8,655 nt of DNA from JBEKCP01 sp050014815 (GTDB lineage: Bacteria > Planctomycetota > Planctomycetia > Pirellulales > Thermoguttaceae), in assembly GCA_050014815.1 (NCBI GenBank), contig JBEKCP010000315.1, positions 1 through 8,655 on the forward strand. The letters run 5' to 3'. How positions within the stretch are numbered: the first letter of the stretch is position 1; each line of letters starts with the position of its first letter. Shown here piece by piece: positions 1 to 5,863 of this stretch. The position numbers and the translations under genes were made by a program. The notes beneath the pieces were generated by a model, which searched no databases, was not told the origin of the DNA, and worked only from the letters and a program-made list of their open reading frames with translations.

Positions 1-2417
1 TACCCCGATTGTCCGCAGACACCACGCAAGGCGGCCAACGCCTTCTTTCTCGCGGTGATCCAGGGCGACGTGCTGTCTACCTTGTCAACTGGCTCTGCGT
101 GCCAGACGCGAAAGGTGATCTTCTGACTCGTTACCTCTTCGTATGGCGTGTCGAAACCGATTGCGCTACCCCGCCCGCTCGTGCGTTTCTTCCAGTATTG
201 ATACAAGATCGGATAATGGACTTTCTTTCCCTTGATGAAGACAGCCACCGCCGTCCGATTTGTCGCTCCCTCAAACGGGTTCAGTTCGGCCATGTCCTCA
301 ACAACAAGCGGGGCGAACACTTGGTCCTTGGGCAGCGCAAAACGGCGAAAACCCTTCCCGCCTCCTGAGGTCTTAAATAGGTTCTGCGGGAGAACGAAAC
401 CCAGCTTCCCGCCGTCCGCAAGGTATCGGTCGATTGCAACATAGGTCATCAGCGCTGAAATGTCGTATTTAGCTAACCCGAGAATAGAACGCATCGCCTT
501 GTCAAACTTGGGGAACAGCCCGTAATACTGCCACAGCGCCATTGTGGACCGGCGATACTCATCCGGCAGGTTCTCCCAGTTCACCCACGGCGGATTGCCT
601 ACAACGTAATCGCAACCCTCAACGAAGAGCGGCGCAAAGGCGTTCTTGACGATGCGCGCCCAGACGCCGTTCAGCCCTTCGTTGTGAAGTTCCCGCAGCT
701 TGACGTACAAAGCCTCCAAGTCCTGTTGTGCGGCCTCCCTTTCCTTGGCCGTCAAGCTGACTGCTGCCCCGATCCGACGCATGAAGGCGGCCGGCGCTAC
801 ACCGGACTCGACACACTCATCAAGCAGATTGGCCAGTACGTCCATCCGCTCGCGCTCAGCGAATGCAGCCGGTACGCGGAAATCGCCCACCGATGTCTTC
901 AGCGGGAACACGTTGCCGTCGAATAGACCACTTCCACGGGAGGGCGTCAGCACCGAATCCGCCTGGTACACCGGAATGTCGATGTCGCCCTTTCGGGCCT
1001 TCAGCAGGTCGCCAAGGGCAAGTAGGTAGTTCGTCCGGGAAGCAATGACTGCAAGCGGGTTCAGGTCGAAGCCGACAATGTTTTGCAGGATCAATTCAAG
1101 GGTCTTGGCCGGGGTCGTTCCACGCCGAGTCGCTTGCTCTCGGATGTACTTGATGAGAATCACCAAGAAGGTCCCCGAGCCGCAAGCGGGGTCCAACACC
1201 CGCTTCGTCGCGTCACCAAGGTCACGGTCCTTCCCAAGGGTCTGAATGATGACCCGCTCTGCCAACCAGTCAGGCGTGTAGTATTCGCCGAGATCGTGTC
1301 GGATTTCGCGCGGCAGAAGGTAATGGTAAAGCTTCTTGAGGAGGTCTCGGGCATTCTCAGGTGCAAGCTCCAGGGTTCCCGGATCGTACTCCGCCAGCCG
1401 GCCGACCACCTTGCTCATTGCCTCNNNNNNNNNCTCTTGGTCCCACGCCGCCAGATACCAGCCGAAGAAGTCACCTTCCAGAAAGTTCCGAATCCCATAC
1501 TCGCGGAAAAGCCCGCCGCGCTCAAGATCGACGAACGCAGCCCGCAGTTCCTGTCCCTCCTTGGAAGCCAATCCGGATAGCGGCGAGGATTCGTTGCCGG
1601 CAAACCGTGCCGCTGCAAGGGACGCCACCAGCTTGATGAGGAGCGCGTAATAAGTGTGGAGCGCGAAGAAGACCTTTGGGGCTTCGGCATACTTGGGGTC
1701 CAATCCCATGCCCTTGATGAACGTGCGGAACTCTTCCTTGCTCTCAATCTGCGCCGCCCATTCCTTGTATTCCGTTGCCTCACTGAAGAACTGCCGCCAT
1801 TGTTCGAAAAGCTTGAGCACCAACGGCTGCTTGCTCCGGTGCAGCGCGGCATACAAGGCCCGAACGGCCCGCTGGGCGCGGAGCGTCTTCGGCCCGAAAT
1901 CCTCAACGAGGTTCTCCGGCACCATTGCCGCCCCAACCGATAGGGCGAACAGCAATCGCAGGAACCGCTCCGTCGTAGCAGCGTTGACGGGGACTGGATC
2001 ATCTACCGACCACCCTTCCCCGACGCGCCGAACGAAGATGTAATAGCACCCGTCCGTGGCCACGCCCGCCAGACGTTGCGCCTCCCGTCGCTCCCGTTTG
2101 CCTACGTCCTGGATGTACTCTTTGAGCTTTTGGATGATTTCCTGATTTGTCCGCCCCTCATTCGATTCCCGAATCACGCGCGGCCGCTTGTACTCCAGGA
2201 CCAGCCGGTTGTAGAGGGAATCCACGCGGCCCCGGGCCACAGAGAACTCGTCGCGCGGAACGATTGTCAGCCCGGCCGCGCTGCCGGCCTCTTCCAGAAT
2301 CCTCGCGGCCTCCCGGCGAAAGTCTGCCTCTGTGCCGCCCAACTTGGCAATCCGCTGCAATTCGCGGGCGACGATCGGCGCTTGCTCCGCCGCGATTCTA
2401 TCGACGTCAGTGCCCAC
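1..2417 (-). CDS. Type IIG restriction-modification enzyme (nuclease plus adenine-specific DNA methylase), partial at left edge
   Basis: About 805 codons are visible without a stop; the C-terminus, including most of the target-recognition region, lies beyond base 1. Residues about 60-80 carry a PD-(D/E)XK-like nuclease signature, D66 then E75-Y-K77, with spacing close to that of MmeI-type enzymes. A helical linker follows. The methylase part shows GEYYTP at 377-382, the SAM-binding motif DPACGSGTF at 409-417, FDLNP about 40 residues further on, and the catalytic NPPW at 608-611, which marks N6-adenine methylases of the Eco57I class. Such enzymes methylate and cut DNA with one polypeptide. The GTG start is preceded by AAAGGGG at 7 nt, and an in-frame TGA lies about 45 nt upstream. 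Nine Ns at 1425-1433 replace residues 329-331 but keep the frame. The gene looks less GC-rich than its neighbours, which suggests transfer. A solitary methylase or BREX PglX is less likely because of the nuclease motif. Confidence 0.9.
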   Translation of the reverse strand, partial: MGTDVDRIAAEQAPIVARELQRIAKLGGTEADFRREAARILEEAGSAAGLTIVPRDEFSVARGRVDSLYNRLVLEYKRPRVIRESNEGRTNQEIIQKLKEYIQDVGKRERREAQRLAGVATDGCYYIFVRRVGEGWSVDDPVPVNAATTERFLRLLFALSVGAAMVPENLVEDFGPKTLRAQRAVRALYAALHRSKQPLVLKLFEQWRQFFSEATEYKEWAAQIESKEEFRTFIKGMGLDPKYAEAPKVFFALHTYYALLIKLVASLAAARFAGNESSPLSGLASKEGQELRAAFVDLERGGLFREYGIRNFLEGDFFGWYLAAWDQEXXXEAMSKVVGRLAEYDPGTLELAPENARDLLKKLYHYLLPREIRHDLGEYYTPDWLAERVIIQTLGKDRDLGDATKRVLDPACGSGTFLVILIKYIREQATRRGTTPAKTLELILQNIVGFDLNPLAVIASRTNYLLALGDLLKARKGDIDIPVYQADSVLTPSRGSGLFDGNVFPLKTSVGDFRVPAAFAERERMDVLANLLDECVESGVAPAAFMRRIGAAVSLTAKEREAAQQDLEALYVKLRELHNEGLNGVWARIVKNAFAPLFVEGCDYVVGNPPWVNWENLPDEYRRSTMALWQYYGLFPKFDKAMRSILGLAKYDISALMTYVAIDRYLADGGKLGFVLPQNLFKTSGGGKGFRRFALPKDQVFAPLVVEDMAELNPFEGATNRTAVAVFIKGKKVHYPILYQYWKKRTSGRGSAIGFDTPYEEVTSQKITFRVWHAEPVDKVDSTSPWITARKKALAALRGVCGQSG
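1425..1433. other. Assembly gap of 9 Ns inside the restriction-modification gene
   Basis: Nine undetermined bases lie between two CTC triplets (GAG on the coding strand). Nine is divisible by three, and the protein reads in the same frame on both sides (residues 328 and 332). The gap therefore need not break the gene, although its true length is unknown. It sits in the helical linker between the nuclease and methylase parts. Confidence 0.98.
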
Positions 2418-2505
2418 GATGAGACCCCTTTCTTCCGGCTTCAACGGCCAACGGCTGGTTCTTCAGCCACAAACGAATGGCGTCCTTGTGGAACCTCCAT
2501 ATTTC
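2407..2505 (-). pseudogene. C-terminal remnant of an excisionase-type (HTH_17) helix-turn-helix gene
   Basis: Read on the minus strand, this frame encodes 32 residues starting E-I-W-R-F-H-K-D-A-I-R-L-W-L-K-N-Q. That matches the end of HTH_17/excisionase-like DNA-binding domains, whose winged part typically reads W-R-F-x-(K/R)-(D/E)-x-I-x-x-W-L. A TAA stands immediately upstream (2506-2508). The neighbouring frame over about 2507-2535 gives V-I-T-Y-V-A-V-R, which resembles the preceding strand of the same domain, so a frameshift is likely. The helix-turn-helix itself is missing; a simple repeat takes its place. The frame ends at a TGA that overlaps the first codons of the restriction-modification gene, the arrangement expected if the intact gene was once translationally coupled to it. 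The family call rests on a short match. Confidence 0.55.
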
Positions 2506-2512
2506 TTACGGC

Positions 2513-2541
2513 AACATACGTGATAACCGTGCCTTTGCCAA
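2513..2541 (-). promoter_or_regulatory. Predicted sigma70-type promoter for the restriction-modification gene
   Basis: On the minus strand TTGGCA (5 of 6 consensus bases, 2536-2541) is followed by exactly 17 nt and TATGTT (4 of 6, 2513-2518). Transcription would start near 2506 and leave a leader of about 90 nt before the GTG at 2417. It is the best match I see upstream of this gene, but it is only a pattern match. Confidence 0.45.
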
Positions 2542-2557
2542 GCGGGGCACGGGGAAA

Positions 2558-2593
2558 GAAAGGTGAGAAAGGTGTGAAGGATGTGAAGGGGAC
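2558..2593. repeat. Degenerate 9-bp tandem repeat, four units
   Basis: Four consecutive 9-mers read GAAAGGTGA, GAAAGGTGT, GAAGGATGT and GAAGGGGAC. Units 1 and 2 differ at one base and divergence grows towards unit 4. The array lies where the missing 5' part of the helix-turn-helix gene would be expected. It is purine-rich on the plus strand. Confidence 0.75.
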
Positions 2594-2640
2594 TTTCGGG
2601 CTTTCGCCCTTTCGAGTTTTCGTGATCCGCCCTCTCTCCT

Positions 2641-2671
2641 CCCCAATCCCCAATCCCCAATCCCCAATCCC
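2641..2671. repeat. CCCCAAT heptamer tandem array, four perfect units
   Basis: Four exact CCCCAAT units (2641-2668) are followed by CCC. The same heptamer recurs at 8546-8576 (G-rich on the plus strand) and 8630-8655, so it is an interspersed short tandem repeat of this genome. The unit resembles the CCCCA(A/G)T-type heptamers described as STRR sequences in heterocystous cyanobacteria; this is recalled, not checked. The G-rich strand has four G-runs and could form a G-quadruplex. Confidence 0.9.
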
Positions 2672-2697
2672 TTCCCTCCTCCCCGGCCCAACAATTC

Positions 2698-2712
2698 GGG
2701 CCCTGCGGGCCC
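2698..2712. repeat. Short perfect hairpin GGGCCC-TGC-GGGCCC
   Basis: Two self-complementary GGGCCC hexamers flank a 3-nt loop, giving a 6-bp GC-only stem. There is no adjacent T-run on either strand, so it is not a typical Rho-independent terminator. It could be an intrinsic transcription block or part of a repetitive element. Confidence 0.5.
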
Positions 2713-2875
2713 CAACCCAGCGCGCCGACTTTTCGGCCACTTTGGGCCCGAAACGGGCTTTTTGGGCACTTAATTGCCCGAGTTTTAGCCAGAATGGGGG
2801 TTTCAGGGGCCGGAAATGCAAAGTCCTAAGACATTACGGAGTAACGAGTTATATGCCACAAATTACCCATTTGAT

Positions 2876-4273
2876 TCACAGGAACCGCTTGATGAACGGC
2901 GCTATGACCCGGTCTTTCCGCAACTGGCGGATCTGCTGGCGGTCGGCGCCGGGATACTTGCTCTGGTATCCGACGGGACGGAGATTGCGCCCGATCTGAT
3001 ACGCCCGCTGGAGGTGGCAATCGAACGAGGACTGGAGTTCGCAGGCGGTCTGGGCGTCGTAGACGGCCACCGCCACTTCGGAATTCTTCTTCTGCGAGAG
3101 TTCGTCGAAGTTATAGCTGCCGATCACGGCGACGCAGCCGTCGATGATGGCGGCCTTCGCGTGGAGATGGTCGCAGCCCCGCAACTCCCAAAGCTCGATC
3201 CCGGCCCGCACGAACCGCCGCTTGTCGTTCTCATAGAGGGCCTGGGCCGGCCTCTGGTCGTTCGTCTCGAAGGAATTGGTCAGGATGGTCACGTGGACGC
3301 CGCGGCGGCTCAATTGGCACAGCAGGCGTTTCATCTCGCGGGAGAGCGCCAGGTAGGGCGTTTCGAGGACCAGGCTGCTCCGGGCGGTGGACAAGAGCTC
3401 GATCATGTCCCGGCCGATCCCCGCCCGCTGCTTCCGGACGCCCGGCAGGTCGTGCATGAAGCAGATCGAATCGCAGGGGACCTCCCTGGCGTCGGCGGAC
3501 CAATCGCGGGGCGCGTCCAGGCGAAGGATGCCGCGGGCTACGGCCTTGATCGGGGCCTCGTCCAGGAGCTGGCCTGCCCGGCGAATGGCATCCTCGTCGC
3601 AGCCGTCGATCAGGTCGCCGTGGTGGTAATACTTGGGGATGTCCTTGCCCGGCGGGCCGGCAAGCCTCGCGGGCAGCACGTCCTCGCCGCACCAGCGGCT
3701 CATGTAGTAGCAGCGGGCCTCGGCCGCCGTCGAGCCGCGGATGTAAATGTCGCGATCGACGTAGTTCCGGCAGTCCAGGCCGAAGTATTCGTTCTTCATG
3801 TTGCGGCCGCCGGTGATCAGGTGCTCGCCGTCGACAATGAGCAGCTTGTCGTGCATGCGGTGCTTGAGCCACTTGAGCTCCCCCCGAGTGCGGGGATGGA
3901 ACTCCTTGATTTGCACTCCTTCGCGGATCAGGTGGGCCTCCAGCGCCCGGGGCATCTGGTTGTTGCTGCCCTGCCCGTCGACGATCAGCCGGACCGTCCG
4001 CCCGTGCCTGGCCGCGTCCCGCAACAGCGAAAGGAAGGTGAGCGGCACGTCGTCGTCGCCCACGATGTAGTAAGAGGCGTTGATTTCCTGGCGGGCCTGC
4101 TGGACGAGATCCATGCGGGCCTGGATGCCCTCGGAGTTCTCGTGCAGGATGCGGAGCCGATCGGCCCTCGCCGCTGCGGCACAACACGCCTGTGCGGCGG
4201 CAACAAGGAATGCGGCGGCAATCCACCGGAGTTGCTGGGAGCGGCGTCGGGTCAGGGACTTACGGGTTGCCAT
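2876..4273 (-). CDS. Secreted phospholipase D-family (HKD) protein
   Basis: The 465-residue product has two phospholipase D catalytic motifs. The first is H141-x-K143-x4-D148 followed by G155-G156-R-N; the second is H371-x-K373-x4-D378 followed by G385-S386-Y-N388. The two halves together form one active site that acts on phosphodiester bonds of phospholipids, or in some members nucleic acids. The start at 4273 is favoured over an ATG 120 nt upstream because AGGAGG lies 6 nt before it and it yields an N-terminal signal peptide: basic residues 4-16, a hydrophobic Ala-rich stretch 17-35, and likely cleavage after A-R-A37. It lacks the extra transmembrane helices of bacterial cardiolipin synthases, so a periplasmic or secreted enzyme fits better than a cytoplasmic defence nuclease. 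The substrate cannot be told. It appears to be a single-gene unit, with a spacer of more than 360 nt on each side. Confidence 0.9.
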   Translation of the reverse strand: MATRKSLTRRRSQQLRWIAAAFLVAAAQACCAAAARADRLRILHENSEGIQARMDLVQQARQEINASYYIVGDDDVPLTFLSLLRDAARHGRTVRLIVDGQGSNNQMPRALEAHLIREGVQIKEFHPRTRGELKWLKHRMHDKLLIVDGEHLITGGRNMKNEYFGLDCRNYVDRDIYIRGSTAAEARCYYMSRWCGEDVLPARLAGPPGKDIPKYYHHGDLIDGCDEDAIRRAGQLLDEAPIKAVARGILRLDAPRDWSADAREVPCDSICFMHDLPGVRKQRAGIGRDMIELLSTARSSLVLETPYLALSREMKRLLCQLSRRGVHVTILTNSFETNDQRPAQALYENDKRRFVRAGIELWELRGCDHLHAKAAIIDGCVAVIGSYNFDELSQKKNSEVAVAVYDAQTACELQSSFDCHLQRAYQIGRNLRPVGYQSKYPGADRQQIRQLRKDRVIAPFIKRFL

Positions 4274-4279
4274 GTCTGG

Positions 4280-4285
4280 CCTCCT
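4280..4285 (-). promoter_or_regulatory. Ribosome binding site AGGAGG that fixes the PLD start
   Basis: A perfect AGGAGG on the minus strand ends 6 nt before the ATG at 4273. This decides against the longer frame beginning at 4393, whose first 40 residues are Pro/Arg-rich and would bury the signal peptide. Confidence 0.85.
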
Positions 4286-4378
4286 GGGGCAAGTGCGTGC
4301 TCGCCATAACTCGAGGGTGCCGGCGGCACGGTGCGGGTGGTAACGGGGTAAAGGGGGCAAAGGCCCGGCGGGGTTCAT

Positions 4379-4400
4379 GTGGCGTTTTCGCAACCGCCAC
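4379..4400. repeat. Inverted repeat GTGGCG / CGCCAC
   Basis: A perfect 6-bp inverted repeat with a 10-nt centre lies about 105 nt upstream of the PLD start, next to the weak TATAGT at 4404-4409. Its position would suit an operator or a leader hairpin of the PLD transcript; nothing more can be said. Confidence 0.4.
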
Positions 4401-4467
4401 GAAACTATAGGTCAGGAAAACGGCCCTGCGGCGAAAAACGGACGGCCAAAACAGCGATTTTCGACGT

Positions 4468-4495
4468 GGCACGGCGGTTTTCACAACCCCGTGCC
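4468..4495. repeat. Strong 11-bp hairpin with one bulge
   Basis: GGCACGG (4468-4474) pairs perfectly with CCGTGCC (4489-4495). Inside it GGTT (4476-4479) pairs with AACC (4485-4488) around a 5-nt loop, leaving one bulged C at 4475. There is no T-run, so it is not a standard terminator. It lies between divergent transcription units and may be a regulatory element or a small repeat. Confidence 0.6.
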
Positions 4496-4606
4496 GACAA
4501 ACGACTTGTGACTGCACCGCCGCGACCGCCAGCCATCGGCGCGTCCTGGAATTCCTACGCGAGTGTTGCCAATACCCAACTGTTGCGGAGAATGAATGGC
4601 CGGCAT

Positions 4607-4626
4607 CCGCGGATAACCATCCGCGG
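4607..4626. repeat. Perfect 8-bp hairpin just before the DUF1614 relic
   Basis: CCGCGGAT (4607-4614) and ATCCGCGG (4619-4626) form a perfect 8-bp stem around the loop AACC. It ends 16 nt before the ATG at 4643, so it would sit in the leader of that former gene. Confidence 0.6.
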
Positions 4627-4642
4627 CCAAGGGTTGTGAAAC

Positions 4643-4935
4643 ATGCACCCGTCGCAAATGCACTACTTCCCCGTCACACCGCTCTTCATGCTCCTGTTCC
4701 TGGCTGCCTTTGCGGTGGTCGTGGCGCTGGTCGAGTTCGGGCTGGTAACGTATGCGTCCGAGAAGATGGGATCGGCCGCCGCTACATCTCCGGCAGCATG
4801 GGCTGCCTGCTGGGCGCCGACATCCTCAATCTGTGCCAGACTGCAAACCTCGGGGGCCCGATCGCTTCCATCGGAGGCGCGCGGGTCCCCAAAGGCATTT
4901 TCCTGACGGGCATCCTCGCCGTCCCGCTGGCCTGA
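4643..4935 (+). pseudogene. DUF1614 family membrane protein, internally deleted and frameshifted
   Basis: Two reading frames each encode one end of the same family. The 5' frame (from 4643, about 42 codons) has the N-terminal helix typical of DUF1614: M-H-Y-F-P-V-T-P-L-F, then a Leu/Val/Ala-rich span ending V-T-Y-A-S-E-K-M-G. From about 4770 the next frame carries the C-terminal signature G-S-M-G-C-L-L-G-A-D-I-L-N-L, then P-I-A-S-I-G-G-A and G-I-F-L-T-G-I-L-A-V, ending at the TGA of 4933-4935. The central helices, probably well over 100 codons judged from the usual family length, are missing at the junction around 4765-4775, and the frame shifts there. The normally conserved residues after S-I-G-G-A are also altered (R-V-P-K, where G-x-F-D is usual), which points to decay after the deletion. 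DUF1614 proteins are integral membrane proteins of unknown function. The family call is from memory of its terminal motifs. Confidence 0.7.
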
Positions 4936-4977
4936 CACGGACGACCCGCCCGAGCCAAAATGGCCCGAAAACAACTC

Positions 4978-5005
4978 TTGCACTTCGCTTCGGAACAGGT
5001 ATAAT
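4978..5005 (+). promoter_or_regulatory. Predicted sigma70-type promoter for the motif protein / TPR block
   Basis: A perfect TATAAT (-10) at 5000-5005 stands 16 nt downstream of TTGCAC (4978-4983), which matches only the TTG of the -35 consensus. The surroundings are AT-richer than the rest of the region. Transcription would begin near 5012 and leave a leader of about 70 nt before the ATG at 5081. Confidence 0.6.
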
Positions 5006-5080
5006 TTGTACACCAGTTCCGTGAGGCCCTGTCTGCCGAATTAAGGCAATATCGCCCTCCCCCCAACGTGGAGATTCTTC

Positions 5081-5755
5081 ATGGGTATTTCGAGAAGCGG
5101 CGTGTTCCCAAGCCATGACGAGTTTGTCGCGGGAATTCTATGCGAGCACAACTCTGGAGACGCCGCCGCGTTTGCTGCCGCCATTCTCCGCGAGTACAAC
5201 TACAACCCTGACGAACCAAGAGATGAGAAAGGCAGATGGACTACGGGTGGTTCCGGAACTATCGGAAGCCAAGGGGGTTCGCGCATTTCTTTCGATGACT
5301 GGCTGGACGCCGTCAAGTACGGTGTATCCCCGGTCTCCGACGATGTCCCCGCGCAACCCCGGGCGGGACCGAAGCCCCGGGCGGTGGCTCCTGTTCCGGG
5401 AGTAGCGCTCCCCCCGGACCTTCCGGGCGCGCTGCCAGCAACAATAAACGATGCCTATCGACGGCAACTGGGCGCCGGGGTGCCGCCGAAGGCGCAGGAG
5501 ATTGCCAAGGAGCTTAAGGATAATGAACTCGCCCAAAAAACCGTCGCGGATCGCCTCCGCGAGTTGCATGACCAGATGGCCAGAGACGAAGCGAGGGGCG
5601 AGAACGCGGATTCCGCACTTATTCAGGACGCGCTGGCACAGTTCCGCACGTACCTCGACAAGCAAACCAATCTCGACCGCCAGAGGGCAAGATTGGAGTA
5701 TCAACTTAAGTCCCTCTTCGACCAATGGCAAAGGGACCGTGCTGACAAACCCTAG
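5081..5755 (+). CDS. Unrecognised protein with a PRDEKGRW-type motif and C-terminal coiled coils
   Basis: The 224-residue product has no signal peptide or transmembrane segment. Residues 42-57 read N-P-D-E-P-R-D-E-K-G-R-W-T-T-G-G. Short motifs of this type (N-P-x-Q/E-P-R-x-x-x-G-R-W/F-x-x-G-G) occur near the start of many phage-associated, toxin-like and planctomycete hypothetical proteins; I recognise the motif but not a defined function. A Ser/Asp region (66-89) and a Pro/Ala-rich linker (90-121) follow. Two highly charged helical stretches (137-172 and 183-220), likely coiled coils, complete the protein. GGAG sits 7 nt before the ATG and a TATAAT promoter lies upstream, which supports this strand over the long antisense frame at 5138-5839. 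The TPR gene starts 108 nt downstream and may be cotranscribed. There is no catalytic domain, so it may be a structural or adaptor protein, or the non-toxic remainder of a larger protein. Confidence 0.7.
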   Translation: MGISRSGVFPSHDEFVAGILCEHNSGDAAAFAAAILREYNYNPDEPRDEKGRWTTGGSGTIGSQGGSRISFDDWLDAVKYGVSPVSDDVPAQPRAGPKPRAVAPVPGVALPPDLPGALPATINDAYRRQLGAGVPPKAQEIAKELKDNELAQKTVADRLRELHDQMARDEARGENADSALIQDALAQFRTYLDKQTNLDRQRARLEYQLKSLFDQWQRDRADKP

Positions 5756-5853
5756 CAACGCAATACGGGCCTGCTGTTTTGCCGCAGCGCGCCGGTGGGG
5801 ACAGCCCGGCCGGGACCACCCACCTCGGGCGTTACCCACCCAGCGTTAACCGC

Positions 5854-5858
5854 GGAGG
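5854..5858 (+). promoter_or_regulatory. Ribosome binding site GGAGG that fixes the TPR protein start
   Basis: GGAGG ends 5 nt before the ATG at 5864. It selects this start over the in-frame ATG at 5795, whose extra 23 residues would mask the signal peptide. Confidence 0.8.
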
Positions 5859-5863
5859 CGTAC

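Larger units (their letters stand above)
2418..2875. other. Gene-poor spacer between the PLD gene and the restriction-modification gene
   Basis: No intact gene is visible. The spacer holds the helix-turn-helix remnant and promoter near 2418-2541, a 9-bp tandem repeat (2558-2593), a CCCCAAT heptamer array (2641-2671) and two short hairpins (2698-2712 and 2764-2779). A long plus-strand open frame crosses the repeats, but it shows no family features and lies mostly antisense to real genes. No Rho-independent terminator with a T-run is evident downstream of the PLD stop. Confidence 0.7.
4274..4642. other. Spacer between the PLD gene and the DUF1614 relic, rich in inverted repeats
   Basis: No gene is supported here; the short open frames crossing it have no coding features. 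It holds the PLD ribosome binding site and three inverted repeats (4379-4400, 4468-4495, 4607-4626). A weak minus-strand TATAGT at 4404-4409 could be a -10 box for the PLD gene, but I see no convincing -35. The two flanking genes diverge, so promoters for both are expected here. Confidence 0.65.

Noticed and set aside
1415..2002. 195-codon minus-strand open frame
   Set aside because: It is out of frame with the restriction-modification gene, which shows clear family motifs through the same stretch.
2764..2779. GGGCA / TGCCC hairpin followed by GAGTTTT as a terminator
   Set aside because: The T-run is on the plus strand, where no gene ends. For the minus-strand PLD gene the stem is followed by an A-run, so it would not terminate.
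2076..2999. 307-codon plus-strand open frame across the repeats
   Set aside because: It runs antisense to the restriction-modification gene, then through tandem repeats that simply stay open; no start signal or family features.
2816..4309. 497-codon plus-strand open frame
   Set aside because: It is antisense to the PLD gene over almost its whole length; the minus strand has catalytic motifs, a signal peptide and a perfect ribosome binding site.
5794..5820. GGTGG / CCACC inverted repeat with an inner CCCGGCCGGG palindrome as a terminator between the motif protein and the TPR gene
   Set aside because: The outer stem is only 5 bp, no T-run follows, and such GC palindromes are expected by chance here.
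5138..5839. 233-codon minus-strand open frame opposite the motif protein
   Set aside because: It has no recognisable domain, while the plus strand has a promoter, ribosome binding site and a known sequence motif.
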